Notes under the pieces: generated by a model
The model's database searches: none
Told to the model about the DNA's origin: nothing
Seen by the model: the letters and a program-made list of their open reading frames with translations, nothing else
Made by a program: the position numbers and the translations under genes
DNA from: an uncultured Clostridia bacterium
GTDB lineage: Bacteria > Bacillota > Clostridia > Christensenellales > Pumilibacteraceae
Direction: 5' to 3'
Length of the DNA stretch: 34,836 nt
Assembly: GCA_948440265.1 (NCBI GenBank)
Contig: CAOJOK010000016.1
Location: 1-34,836, forward strand
Shown: positions 7,413 to 15,091 of the stretch, piece after piece
Layout of the letters: the number at the start of each line of letters is the position of its first letter
How positions within the stretch are numbered: position 1 is the stretch's first letter

Positions 7413-7826
7413 TTAATCGCCCAAAACGGCTCTTGCTTTATCGGATATCGACTTCTTTTCGCCGTCGAAAAGATAGACGGAAAACTTCGTCAATAGCGCT
7501 TTGGGCAGTGCGGTGTTTGCAGGTACGGTTTTATCGCTCTCGGCAAGGTAATAATCGGCAAGCAGTTTCGCATATTCCGCGCCTTCCATATACCCGACAA
7601 GACATTCCCATATCTCGTTTATCTTCGAATCGGCGCATTGAATCCCCAGAATATGCTCGAACTCCATACAGACATACATCGGAACGTATTCGATATGTTT
7701 GCTCTCTATGGCGTCTTTGTAAAGCGCAAGAGCGGCGTTTGACAGCACAGTCGGACCTGCCCTATCGCCGTAAAGTTCGATAAGGCGCCGCAAAATGCCG
7801 TTTAATATCGTGACCCTGTCTTGCAT
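7413..7826 (-). CDS. Unknown protein, 137 aa
   Basis: Not recognised. A soluble, probably mainly helical protein with a central acidic stretch and no metal-binding or P-loop motif. It is the last gene of the four-gene operon that starts at 9135. The ATG at 7826 is 9 nt after GGAGG. An ATG at 7832 overlaps the ASCH gene stop (ATGA) but would have only 3 nt of spacing, so either could be used. Its size and position after an ASCH and a NADAR protein suggest a partner in the same process. No clear terminator follows. Confidence 0.8.
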   Translation of the reverse strand: MQDRVTILNGILRRLIELYGDRAGPTVLSNAALALYKDAIESKHIEYVPMYVCMEFEHILGIQCADSKINEIWECLVGYMEGAEYAKLLADYYLAESDKTVPANTALPKALLTKFSVYLFDGEKKSISDKARAVLGD

Positions 7827-7828
7827 AA

Positions 7829-8194
7829 TCATCTTCCTCCGCAACCGACCAACATCAGCACTTCAAATTCTATACCAACGACGCCGTATTTCTGTTCACT
7901 CTCTTTTGTGTAAAACCTGTACATTTCCTGCACTGCTTCGTCGACAGTCATACCGTCAAATCCGCACTTTGCGAACAAATCGGAAGATAACAATTCTTTA
8001 AAAGAGCGGTATTTATGCAGAGTTGTCACAAATACGGTCCAAAAAAAAGCACCGCTTTCTCTTTCATACAAATCTATAAAATCACCTTGGCAAATATTCC
8101 GACGCTTTTCGTCACAAAGTCTCAATTCTATAGTTTTCTGCCAGTTCTCGATTTTAGCCAAATACTTTTTTTCTATATGTAATTTGTGCGTCAT
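7829..8194 (-). CDS. ASCH-domain protein
   Basis: A 121-residue single-domain protein. The N-terminal pattern LAKIENWQKTIELRL followed by DEKRRNICQGDFIDL (residues 12-42) is the ASCH/PUA-like signature. The conserved K-x-IE-x-RL and the GD turn normally line the ligand pocket. ASCH proteins are RNA-binding or act on modified nucleosides; E. coli YqfB, for example, is an N4-acetylcytidine amidohydrolase. The later VFVTTLHKYRSFKELL and VVGIEFEVL strands complete the barrel. It lies 9 bp after the NADAR gene in the same operon. Substrate unknown. Confidence 0.85.
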   Translation of the reverse strand: MTHKLHIEKKYLAKIENWQKTIELRLCDEKRRNICQGDFIDLYERESGAFFWTVFVTTLHKYRSFKELLSSDLFAKCGFDGMTVDEAVQEMYRFYTKESEQKYGVVGIEFEVLMLVGCGGR

Positions 8195-8203
8195 AATTAT
8201 ATC

Positions 8204-8695
8204 CTACTTTTTTGCGCGGAGTTCGGCGCGGAGTTTCATCCAGATTTTGCCGAGTTCGTTGCGCCCGTCTCTATTCGGTCCGATACCCCAAAACGCGTCC
8301 TTGGGCGAGTCTTCGCATATCATATAATCGCCCGTTTCCATAAGCTTTCGCTTGACATACGGGTTCTGCTCCGTTTTCAATTGCACAAGGCGTTCCATTA
8401 CTGCAACTTTGACGTCGTCCCAATCGGCGCGCTGTCTATCGATATGCTCGTGGGCAATTCTCTGTGCGTCATATGCCGAATAGGAATTCGTTATCGTCTC
8501 GGCGACGTCTGGCGCAGATTGCAGAAACTTACTCGCTTGATAGGCGTGCTCTATCGTGCCGTACAAAACGCCGTCTACAAGCACTTTGAATGACGAGAAG
8601 TTGTCCAGACAGAAAAACTCGCGGTTATAAAACCCGATATAATCGTCGACGCCGACAGAAAGCCATTTATCTCTATATTGCTCCAAATCTATCAT
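8204..8695 (-). CDS. NADAR-family protein (YbiA-like)
   Basis: A 163-residue NADAR-domain protein. Conserved features are FFCLDNFSSF at the N-terminus, GTIEHAYQASKF in the middle, and the C-terminal block CEDSPKDAFWGIGPNRDGRNELGKIWMKLR, split over residues 126-155, with its usual WG-x-G and N-x-LG signature. Family members are N-glycosidases acting on ADP-ribose-type or riboflavin-pathway intermediates (YbiA/COG3236). Some reverse ADP-ribosylation of guanine in toxin-antitoxin and phage-related loci. The start overlaps the upstream stop (ATGA), with AAGGAG before it. Its neighbours are an ASCH protein and two unknown proteins. Confidence 0.92.
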   Translation of the reverse strand: MIDLEQYRDKWLSVGVDDYIGFYNREFFCLDNFSSFKVLVDGVLYGTIEHAYQASKFLQSAPDVAETITNSYSAYDAQRIAHEHIDRQRADWDDVKVAVMERLVQLKTEQNPYVKRKLMETGDYMICEDSPKDAFWGIGPNRDGRNELGKIWMKLRAELRAKK

Positions 8696-9135
8696 AGTTG
8701 CTCCTTATAATTCAACCAAAATTTCGCGCTCGGGTCGGGTAAATCCGCGAACCGCTCCTTGACTATATCCGATACGCAAAGGCGCTGACTGCCGCTTAAA
8801 AAGGCAAAAAGCTCGGTCAGGTTGTCAAGCACGCAATAATCTTTGCTCTTTTCGAAATAATCGAAAATTCGGTCCGCCTTTTGTTTCGACGGCTTCAAAA
8901 GTTTGAGCGCGTCTTTAAAAACATATATCTGTGCTGTTTCGGAGTCTGCGTATCTTTTATCGGGGTCGTTCTCGAAAATTATTTGCCACAGGTCTTTCGG
9001 CGTTTTTTCGAAATCGGTCAGGCACTTATAGACCTGCGCGGCATATTTTTCCAATTCGCTTTCGGACAGTTCATTCGGGATACGGCCATTATAATTGCCT
9101 ATCAGCATATTTTTAACGTCGGACAGTGAAACCAT
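8692..9135 (-). CDS. Unknown protein, 147 aa, first gene of the NADAR operon
   Basis: Not recognised. A soluble, mostly helical, charged protein with no clear motif (two cysteines, several KxxE repeats, C-terminal DPSAKFWLNYKEQL). The ATG at 9135 lies exactly 6 nt after a TATAAT with no ribosome-binding site in between, so translation is predicted to be leaderless, as for tsaE. An upstream in-frame start at 9207 would overlap the ppdK terminator and the promoter, and is rejected. The stop overlaps the NADAR start (ATGA). Confidence 0.82.
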   Translation of the reverse strand: MVSLSDVKNMLIGNYNGRIPNELSESELEKYAAQVYKCLTDFEKTPKDLWQIIFENDPDKRYADSETAQIYVFKDALKLLKPSKQKADRIFDYFEKSKDYCVLDNLTELFAFLSGSQRLCVSDIVKERFADLPDPSAKFWLNYKEQL

Positions 9136-9141
9136 ATGATT

Positions 9142-9170
9142 ATTATAGCACCTTTCCGATGGAAAAGCAA
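9142..9170 (-). promoter_or_regulatory. Promoter of the NADAR/ASCH operon (leaderless)
   Basis: TTGCTT (9165-9170), a 17-bp spacer, then TATAAT (9142-9147), 6 nt before the ATG at 9135. Confidence 0.75.
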
Positions 9171-9206
9171 GTATCGTATCGCAGGCGGTTATCGAGTGCA
9201 GTCCCA

Positions 9207-9243
9207 TAAAAAAACTCCCGAGACGTATCGAGTCGGGAGTTTT
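9207..9243 (-). terminator. Intrinsic terminator of ppdK
   Basis: An 11-bp perfect stem (9211-9221 with 9233-9243) and an 11-nt loop, with a run of seven U on the minus strand (9208-9214, partly in the stem). It begins 18 bp after the ppdK stop. Confidence 0.92.
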
Positions 9244-9261
9244 GTATTGGGTTAAGTTATT

Positions 9262-11910
9262 TTATTTTCTCGGGTTTTTGATGTTTGCCTGGGCGGCGGC
9301 GAGGCGGGCGATGGGCACGCGGTAAGGCGAGCAGGAAACGTAGTTCAAGCCGATGTTATGGCAGAACTCGATGCTCGAAGGGTCGCCGCCGTGTTCGCCG
9401 CAGATTCCGCAATGCATTCCCTTGCGCGTCTTTCTGCCAAGTTCCACAGCCATTTCCATAAGTTTGCCGACGCCGACCGTATCCAAACGAGCAAACGGGT
9501 CGGACTCGTATATCTTATTCATATAGTACGAGGGCAGGAATTTGCCTGCGTCGTCGCGCGAGAAGCCGAACGTCATCTGCGTCAGGTCGTTGGTTCCGAA
9601 GCAGAAGAATTCCGCTTCCTTGGCAATCTCGTCCGCAGTCAATGCCGCTCTCGGTATCTCTATCATAGTTCCGACTTCGTACTTCAAATCGGACTTCGCC
9701 TTTGCGATAACTTCGTCAGCCGTTTTTACAACGACGTCCTTGACGAACTTCATTTCTTTGACGCCGCCCGTCAGCGGTATCATAATTTCGGGAACGATGT
9801 TCCAGTCTTTATGCTTCTTCTTGACGTTTATAGCCGCCTTGATTATGGCTTTCGTCTGCATAACCGCGATTTCGGGATACGTTACCGTCAAGCGGCATCC
9901 GCGGTGACCCATCATCGGGTTGAATTCGTGCAAGTCGTTTATGAACTGCTTTATCTTCGCAACAGGTTTGCCCTGTGCCGCCGCAAGCGCCTTTATGTCG
10001 TTTTCTTCCTGCGGAACGAACTCGTGCAAAGGCGGGTCGAGGAATCTTATCGTTACGGGGTAGCCGCCGAGCGCTTCGAACAGTCCTTCGAAGTCTTTCT
10101 GCTGCATAGGCTCTATCTTGTCGAGCGCCGCTTCTCTCTCTTCCAGCGTTTCCGAGCAAATCATTTCGCGGAACTTATCTATTCTGCCCTCGCCGAAGAA
10201 CATATGTTCGGTACGGCAAAGACCGATACCCTGCGCGCCGAAAGCCGCCGCCTGTTTTGCGTCGCCCGGGGTGTCGGCGTTGGTTCTTACGCCGAGCGCC
10301 TTATACTTATCGGCAAGCTGCATTATTCTTCCGAAGTAGCCGCTGTTGGGGTCTGCAGGTACGGTGGGGATTATTCCCTCGTAAATGTTACCCGTGGAGC
10401 CGTCGAGCGAAATGGAGTCGCCTTCCTTATAGGTCTTGCCTTTGAGCGTGAAGCACTTGTTCTCCTCGTCCATCTTTATGTCGCCGCAACCGGACACGCA
10501 GCAGGTGCCCATACCGCGCGCAACGACAGCCGCGTGCGAAGTCTGACCGCCGCGCACCGTCAAGATGCCCTGCGCATACTTCATACCCTCGATATCTTCG
10601 GGCGAGGTTTCCAACCTGACAAGCACGACTTTCTTGCCCTTCTTGCCCTGTTCCACCGCGTCTTCCGCCGTGAACACAATGGCGCCTGCCGCCGCGCCCG
10701 GAGACGCCGCTATGCCCTTGCCTATCACGTTTTTCTTGTCCGCTTCTTTCAGCGCTTTCGGGTCGAAAGTCGGGTGAAGCAGCATATCGAGAGACTTGGC
10801 GTCTATCTGCATAAGCGCTTCTTTTTCGTTTATCATTCCTTCGTCTATCAAGTCGCAGGCAATCTTTATCGCCGCCGCCGCGGTGCGCTTACCGTTACGG
10901 GTCTGGAGCATATAGAGTTTCTTGTTCTCGATTGTGAACTCCATATCCTGCATATCGCGGTAATGGTTTTCCAGCTTTTTGCAAACGTCCTGGAACTGCG
11001 CGTACGCTTCGGGGAACACTTCTTTCATCTGCTCTATCGGCATAGGAGTGCGGACGCCTGCCACGACGTCTTCGCCCTGTGCGTTCACCAAGAATTCGCC
11101 CATAAGACCTTTTTCGCCCGTTGCGGGGTTGCGCGTGAACGCGACGCCCGTGCCGGAAGTGTCGCCGAGGTTGCCGAACGCCATCATCTGCACGTTGACA
11201 GCCGTACCCCACGAATACGGTATGTCGTGGTCCATACGGTAGATGTTCGCGCGGGGGTTGTCCCACGAACGGAACACCGCCTTGATTGCTTCGAAAAGCT
11301 GTTCTTTCGGCTCGGACGGGAAGTCCTTGCCGAGCTGTTTTTTATATTCGGATTTGAACTGTGTGGCGAGCTGTTTCAAGTCGTCCGCGGAAAGCTCTAC
11401 GTCCTGCGTTACGCCCTTTTTCTCCTTCATCTCGTCGATGAGTTTTTCGAAGTATTTCTTGCCGACTTCCATTACGACGTCGGAGAACATCTGAATAAAT
11501 CTTCTGTAGCAGTCCCAAGCCCAGCGGGGATTCTTGGACTGTTCAGCCAGCACTTCGACAACTTCGTCGTTCAAGCCGAGATTCAAAATCGTGTCCATCA
11601 TACCCGGCATAGACGCTCTTGCGCCGCTGCGGACGGAAACCAGCAACGGGTTTTTCTTGTCGCCGAACTTCTTTCCCGTTTCCTTTTCCATCTTCACGAT
11701 GTTTTCCATTATCTCTTTCTGGATTGCATCGTTTATCTTCTTGCCGTCTTCGTAATACTGCGTGCAAGCCTCCGTGCTTATCGTGAAGCCCTGCGGCACG
11801 GGAAGCCCGATTTTCGTCATCTCCGCAAGGTTTGCCCCCTTACCGCCGAGAAGCTCGCGCATTTTGGCGTCGCCTTCCTTGAACATATAGACGTACTTCT
11901 TATTCGCCAT
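9262..11910 (-). CDS. ppdK: Pyruvate, phosphate dikinase
   Basis: An 882-residue enzyme interconverting pyruvate + ATP + Pi with PEP + AMP + PPi. In anaerobes it often works in the glycolytic direction. The N-terminal ATP-grasp domain has LLGGKGANLAEM at 20-31 and SVRSGARASMPGMMDT at about 92-107. The swivelling domain carries the phosphohistidine in GGQTSHAAVVARG (His459). The C-terminal PEP-utilising barrel includes GLCRTEHMFF, GTNDLTQMTFGFSRDD and the GMHCGICGEHGGD catalytic-cysteine segment. Length matches the family (about 875). It is transcribed alone from 11999-12027. No bifunctional regulatory kinase gene is adjacent. Confidence 0.97.
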   Translation of the reverse strand: MANKKYVYMFKEGDAKMRELLGGKGANLAEMTKIGLPVPQGFTISTEACTQYYEDGKKINDAIQKEIMENIVKMEKETGKKFGDKKNPLLVSVRSGARASMPGMMDTILNLGLNDEVVEVLAEQSKNPRWAWDCYRRFIQMFSDVVMEVGKKYFEKLIDEMKEKKGVTQDVELSADDLKQLATQFKSEYKKQLGKDFPSEPKEQLFEAIKAVFRSWDNPRANIYRMDHDIPYSWGTAVNVQMMAFGNLGDTSGTGVAFTRNPATGEKGLMGEFLVNAQGEDVVAGVRTPMPIEQMKEVFPEAYAQFQDVCKKLENHYRDMQDMEFTIENKKLYMLQTRNGKRTAAAAIKIACDLIDEGMINEKEALMQIDAKSLDMLLHPTFDPKALKEADKKNVIGKGIAASPGAAAGAIVFTAEDAVEQGKKGKKVVLVRLETSPEDIEGMKYAQGILTVRGGQTSHAAVVARGMGTCCVSGCGDIKMDEENKCFTLKGKTYKEGDSISLDGSTGNIYEGIIPTVPADPNSGYFGRIMQLADKYKALGVRTNADTPGDAKQAAAFGAQGIGLCRTEHMFFGEGRIDKFREMICSETLEEREAALDKIEPMQQKDFEGLFEALGGYPVTIRFLDPPLHEFVPQEENDIKALAAAQGKPVAKIKQFINDLHEFNPMMGHRGCRLTVTYPEIAVMQTKAIIKAAINVKKKHKDWNIVPEIMIPLTGGVKEMKFVKDVVVKTADEVIAKAKSDLKYEVGTMIEIPRAALTADEIAKEAEFFCFGTNDLTQMTFGFSRDDAGKFLPSYYMNKIYESDPFARLDTVGVGKLMEMAVELGRKTRKGMHCGICGEHGGDPSSIEFCHNIGLNYVSCSPYRVPIARLAAAQANIKNPRK

Positions 11911-11998
11911 ACTGTTTTCTTACTCTCCTTCTTTTTGATTATTTAATTTGCGCGTTCCGTTTGCGCCGCCTTTAAAGACGCAACTTCCCGCAAACGTA

Positions 11999-12027
11999 AT
12001 TATATCACACAAACGCCGTTTGCGCAA
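11999..12027 (-). promoter_or_regulatory. Promoter of ppdK with an internal palindrome
   Basis: TTGCGC (12022-12027), a 17-bp spacer, then TATAAT (11999-12004). The spacer contains a 13-bp palindrome CAAACGCCGTTTG (12010-12022) that resembles operators of LacI/GalR-type regulators. The leader to the ATG is about 85 nt. GGAGAG lies before the start. Confidence 0.7.
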
Positions 12028-12048
12028 GAGTTTGACCGCCGTTTTAAC

Positions 12049-12097
12049 AAAAAATATAAATCCCGCAATTTTCGATTGCTTAAAGGAAAGTTGCGGG
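12049..12097 (-). terminator. Possible terminator of the era-recO gene string
   Basis: CCCGCAA (12062-12068) pairs with TTGCGGG (12091-12097) around a 22-nt loop that can fold further. The minus-strand tail is A/T-rich but has only a broken U-tract. It lies well past the stop at 12459, after two repeat elements. Confidence 0.4.
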
Positions 12098-12164
12098 TGC
12101 ATTTTTAAGTGGGTTGAAAGGATAAGAAAGCAAGGGTTTTCGAAAGAGCGTGTAAGCGCTTTGA

Positions 12165-12219
12165 TGCAGGGGATTTCTCCGCTTCGCGTGCTTAAAAGCA
12201 CGCTTCGGTCGAAATGACA
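12165..12219. repeat. Palindromic repeat B, copy 1
   Basis: It starts TGCAGGGGATTTCTCCGCTT and ends CGGTCGAAATGACA, with a central hairpin GCGTGCTT/AAGCACGC. Related copies are at 34105-34156, 34521-34573 and 34786-34836. Partial end fragments (GGTCGAAATGACA and GGTCGAATGACA) recur at about 12247 and 12272. This type of intergenic repeat is common in gut Clostridia. Confidence 0.9.
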
Positions 12220-12338
12220 GGGAAAAAAGGAGAAAAGCGTGCTTCGGTCGAAATGACATTGGAAAAAAGAAAGGTCGAATGACAATGGAGAAAGTTGGTT
12301 GAACGAAAAGAGATTAGCGCGTGAAAAGTACGGAGTGT

Positions 12339-12463
12339 CCTGACGGCATAGACGCAAGAAAGACAAGGAAAACAAGGTTTTTCGACGGGGAGTTTACTTC
12401 CCGTAAATGACCCGAGCGGAAACGACGTTTGACATAGAAATGCGAAGTTTATATGCCGTCAGG
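12339..12463. repeat. Repeat element A, copy 2, with 12-bp terminal inverted repeats
   Basis: A 125-bp unit bounded by CCTGACGGCATA (12339-12350) and its exact complement (12452-12463). A 47-bp core (12370-12416) is identical to window positions 1-47. No open frame of note. It resembles a MITE in layout. The right end overlaps the last codons of the 274-aa gene and supplies its TGA. The stretch 12120-12339 holds repeat B and degenerate fragments only. Confidence 0.85.
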
Positions 12464-13283
12464 GGGTTGTTGCGTCGACAGCAGCTTCCTTTATTCTCCC
12501 CATATCTCTCAACAGAGTGGGGACGTCGGTCGCGGCGGAAAGCTCTCTGCCGTAGCGCAGGGCGTCTTTCATATCCTTGCGAACGACGCCGAAATTTTCG
12601 AAGCGAGTGAAGCTGCCGCTTTCGCAATAGTCGCCGAAGCGCTTAAAGTGCGGAATAAGGTCGGGGACTTCGTGCAGGGTATCTATGAGCAGTACGGCGT
12701 TTTCGAAAGCCGCGTCTATTCTTTTCTGCGTATGCTCCGCGTCGTTATGCCCAGTTTCTTTTTGGAGTTTTTCCGCTTCTTCGAAAAGCGGTCCGAGCTT
12801 GTGTTTTATCTTTGCCGTCCACTTGCTCTTATCGAACTTTGCGACCACTCTCATTCTGCAACGCAGAGCCGCATAGGCATACGGATACATTCTGTATGCG
12901 AAATACGCCGCCATACCGCGCCACAGTCCGTCGTCTTCCACGCCGTCGCCGCGAGTGCCCAGCACGCGCAGTGCGTTTTTCACCGCGCCGCTCTCGGGCA
13001 GAGTTTCGCGCAGAGCGTCGCGGCACGCCAAAAGCTCGCACAGCGTTTCGGGCGGCACTTCTTCTTCGCCGTCGAAAGCCGTTTTCAGTTTTTGAAACAG
13101 CTCCGTTTCGCGCCCGTCGAGCGGCGTGCCGTCTATTATCGCGCCGACGCGTCTGTCGGTAAGCTCGGTTATCTCGGCAAGCAATATGCCCAAGCTCTTT
13201 GCCGCAAGCAGTCTTCCCTGCTCCGTCATTTGCTTATTCTCTCCGATAAGTCCTGCCGCTTCGAATTCTTTTATATAATCCAT
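12459..13283 (-). CDS. Unknown protein, 274 aa, downstream of recO
   Basis: Not recognised. A soluble, largely helical protein without signal peptide or membrane segment. The N-terminal part contains GRLLAAKSLGILLAEITELTDRR, split by a conserved-looking helix turn. The middle has YFAYRMYPYAYAALRCRMRVV and a lysine-rich KWTAKIKHKLGPLFEEAEKL segment. No catalytic motif is evident. It is 21 bp after recO and has a GGGAGAA ribosome-binding site, so it belongs to the era-recO operon, where a gene of this kind is not part of the familiar B. subtilis order. Its last codon abuts the terminus of repeat A, so the original C-terminus may have been altered. Confidence 0.85.
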   Translation of the reverse strand: MDYIKEFEAAGLIGENKQMTEQGRLLAAKSLGILLAEITELTDRRVGAIIDGTPLDGRETELFQKLKTAFDGEEEVPPETLCELLACRDALRETLPESGAVKNALRVLGTRGDGVEDDGLWRGMAAYFAYRMYPYAYAALRCRMRVVAKFDKSKWTAKIKHKLGPLFEEAEKLQKETGHNDAEHTQKRIDAAFENAVLLIDTLHEVPDLIPHFKRFGDYCESGSFTRFENFGVVRKDMKDALRYGRELSAATDVPTLLRDMGRIKEAAVDATTP

Positions 13284-13304
13284 AATTCCGTTCTCCCGTG
13301 GTTT

Positions 13305-13937
13305 TCAATCGAGCAGTTTTTCCGCCGATATTATGCGTTTGTCGAAATAATACTCGCAGTCGTTTGCCGCACGTTTCAGCGCGTGCAGAGCCGCCGTATC
13401 GTCGCAGTCGATATCTTTCAGTCCGACGAGCGCGGTTCGGCGCAACGTTTCGAGCAGTTTTTCCGCCGCCGACTTTCCCGTATACGCGCCGCCGTAACCC
13501 TGTTCGGCAAGAGCGGCTATCGCGTATTTTGCCGCGACGAGATAGGGCTTTGCCGCGTCGTCGTATATCAGCGTTTTGAGCGCTTTCAGCAGTTTGACGA
13601 ACAGTTCGGGGCAATTTGTTTCGTCCACGGCGGCGTCGGATATTTCCAGCATTGTGCAGCCTGCGAGATATTTCTTTTCGTCGTACGTCACGGCAAACAG
13701 GCTCTCTATCTGCGTGGCGCTTGCGACCGTGTAATACGCGCCGCGTTTTGCCAAATCGTATCTGCAAAACGCAAACGGCTGGGCGGCGAATTTGAGTTTG
13801 GCTTTCGGCTTTTTCACGCCCCTTATTTTGGCGCGAATCATTCCGCCTTCCATAGTGAAAAGGCGAACCAGCCGGTCGTTTTCGCCGCTGTCTTCCGCCT
13901 TTGTCAATATTGCCGTTACGCTTTGAATCTCTGCCAC
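13305..13937 (-). CDS. recO: DNA repair protein RecO
   Basis: A 210-residue RecO. The N-terminal OB-fold begins IQSVTAILTKAEDSGENDRLVRLFTMEGG, split over residues 4-32, followed by RAKIRGVKKPKAKL. The C-terminal part is helical. RecO anneals single strands and loads RecA with RecR in gap repair. The protein is shorter than the usual 240-255 residues, and the C-terminal CxxC pairs seen in many RecO zinc modules are absent. Position directly after era and yqzL matches the Bacillus gene order and supports the call. Confidence 0.9.
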   Translation of the reverse strand: MAEIQSVTAILTKAEDSGENDRLVRLFTMEGGMIRAKIRGVKKPKAKLKFAAQPFAFCRYDLAKRGAYYTVASATQIESLFAVTYDEKKYLAGCTMLEISDAAVDETNCPELFVKLLKALKTLIYDDAAKPYLVAAKYAIAALAEQGYGGAYTGKSAAEKLLETLRRTALVGLKDIDCDDTAALHALKRAANDCEYYFDKRIISAEKLLD

Positions 13938-13974
13938 TTCCGCTTCTTCTTCCCTGTAAGTAAATGTCTTTTCG

Positions 13975-14118
13975 CTATCTGCGATTTTCGTCTTCGTCGT
14001 CCGCGCCCGTAAGGTCGCTGTACAGCATATAGTATCCGGGTTCGCCCGACAGCGTAAACAGCGTCCAAGCCAGTCCCGAACTCAATTCTCCGTCACCGTC
14101 GAAATAGCTTTCGTTCAT
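13975..14118 (-). CDS. yqzL: YqzL-family small protein
   Basis: A 47-residue gene between era and recO. After a variable N-terminus it has LAWTLFTLSGEPGYYMLYSD, which matches the YqzL pattern (W-x-LF-x-x-TG-x-x-x-x-Y-x-LY), then an acidic tail. GGAGGG lies 9 nt before the ATG. YqzL is found at exactly this place in B. subtilis. Its function is unknown. Confidence 0.85.
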   Translation of the reverse strand: MNESYFDGDGELSSGLAWTLFTLSGEPGYYMLYSDLTGADDEDENRR

Positions 14119-14169
14119 ATCCGATTACCCTCCCGCAGCATAGTATAGCGCAGTCGGGCGCGGTTATAT

Positions 14170-15075
14170 TCACTTTTTCAGTTTATATCCGATGTCGCTC
14201 AAAAAAGTTTTGCGGTTTCTCCAATCGTCGCGCACCTTTACGAAAAGTTTCAGATATACTTTTCTGCCGAGCAGTTTTTCTATGTCCGTCCGTGCGCTTT
14301 CCCCTATGCGTTTGAGCTTTCCGCCGCCTTCGCCGATTACGATTGATTTATGCGATTTCTTTTCGCAGACGATATCCGCTTCGATATTCGTCAGTTTGTT
14401 TTCTTCTTTTACGCTCTGCACGATTACGCCTATGCCGTGCGGCACTTCGTCCTGCAAGAACAACAGCGCCTTTTCGCGGATTATCTCGCAAATCATATAC
14501 CTTTCCGATTTGTCGGTATACTCGTCTTCGGGATAATACTTCGGTCCGTCGGGGAGTTCGGCGGCAAGGCATTTTTTCAGCAGTTCCACGTTTTCGCCCG
14601 TGCGCGCGCTTGTCGGCACGATTTCCTTTATCGCGTGCCTGTCCTTGGTTTCGTTCGTGAGATAGGCAAGCTTGCTCAACATCGGGTATACGGTGTCGTA
14701 GCTTACCAAATCGGTCTTGTTTATCACCACATACACGGGGACTTTCTTTTTCAGATGTTTCTCTATGAATTCCAGCTCCGTATCGCGGATTTTCTGCGTG
14801 GCGTCCAGCACAACGACAATGACGTCCACGTCGCGCTGTGTGCCCTCTATGCACTGCTCCATATACTCGCCGAGGCGGCTCTTGGGTTTATGCACGCCGG
14901 GGGTGTCGACGAATATCATCTGATACTCGTCGGTTGTGACTATGCCGAGAATACTGTCCCGAGTGGTCTGCGCTTTCGGAGACACTATGGAAACTTTTTC
15001 TCCCACCAGAGCATTGGTGAGCGACGACTTACCCACGTTGGGGCGACCTAAAATTCCGATAAAACCAGATTTCAA
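14170..15075 (-). CDS. era: GTPase Era
   Basis: A 301-residue GTPase needed for 16S rRNA maturation and 30S assembly. G1 is GRPNVGKS at 10-17, followed by the QTTRD switch I segment, G3 DTPG (in IFVDTPGVHKPK), and G4 NKTD. The C-terminal KH domain includes HKSIVIGEGGGKLKRIG and LFVKVRDDWR. All diagnostic residues are present and the length is typical. ybeY lies 16 bp upstream and yqzL downstream. Confidence 0.97.
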   Translation of the reverse strand: MKSGFIGILGRPNVGKSSLTNALVGEKVSIVSPKAQTTRDSILGIVTTDEYQMIFVDTPGVHKPKSRLGEYMEQCIEGTQRDVDVIVVVLDATQKIRDTELEFIEKHLKKKVPVYVVINKTDLVSYDTVYPMLSKLAYLTNETKDRHAIKEIVPTSARTGENVELLKKCLAAELPDGPKYYPEDEYTDKSERYMICEIIREKALLFLQDEVPHGIGVIVQSVKEENKLTNIEADIVCEKKSHKSIVIGEGGGKLKRIGESARTDIEKLLGRKVYLKLFVKVRDDWRNRKTFLSDIGYKLKK

Positions 15076-15091
15076 ATCCCACTCCTTTGCT

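Noticed and set aside
9358..11946. An 862-residue open frame on the plus strand
   Set aside because: It is exactly antisense to ppdK, which has every family motif. The frame arises from codon bias of the real gene and has no recognisable domain.
12453..14012. A 519-residue plus-strand open frame
   Set aside because: It runs antisense through the unknown gene, recO and yqzL, and has no start signal or family match.
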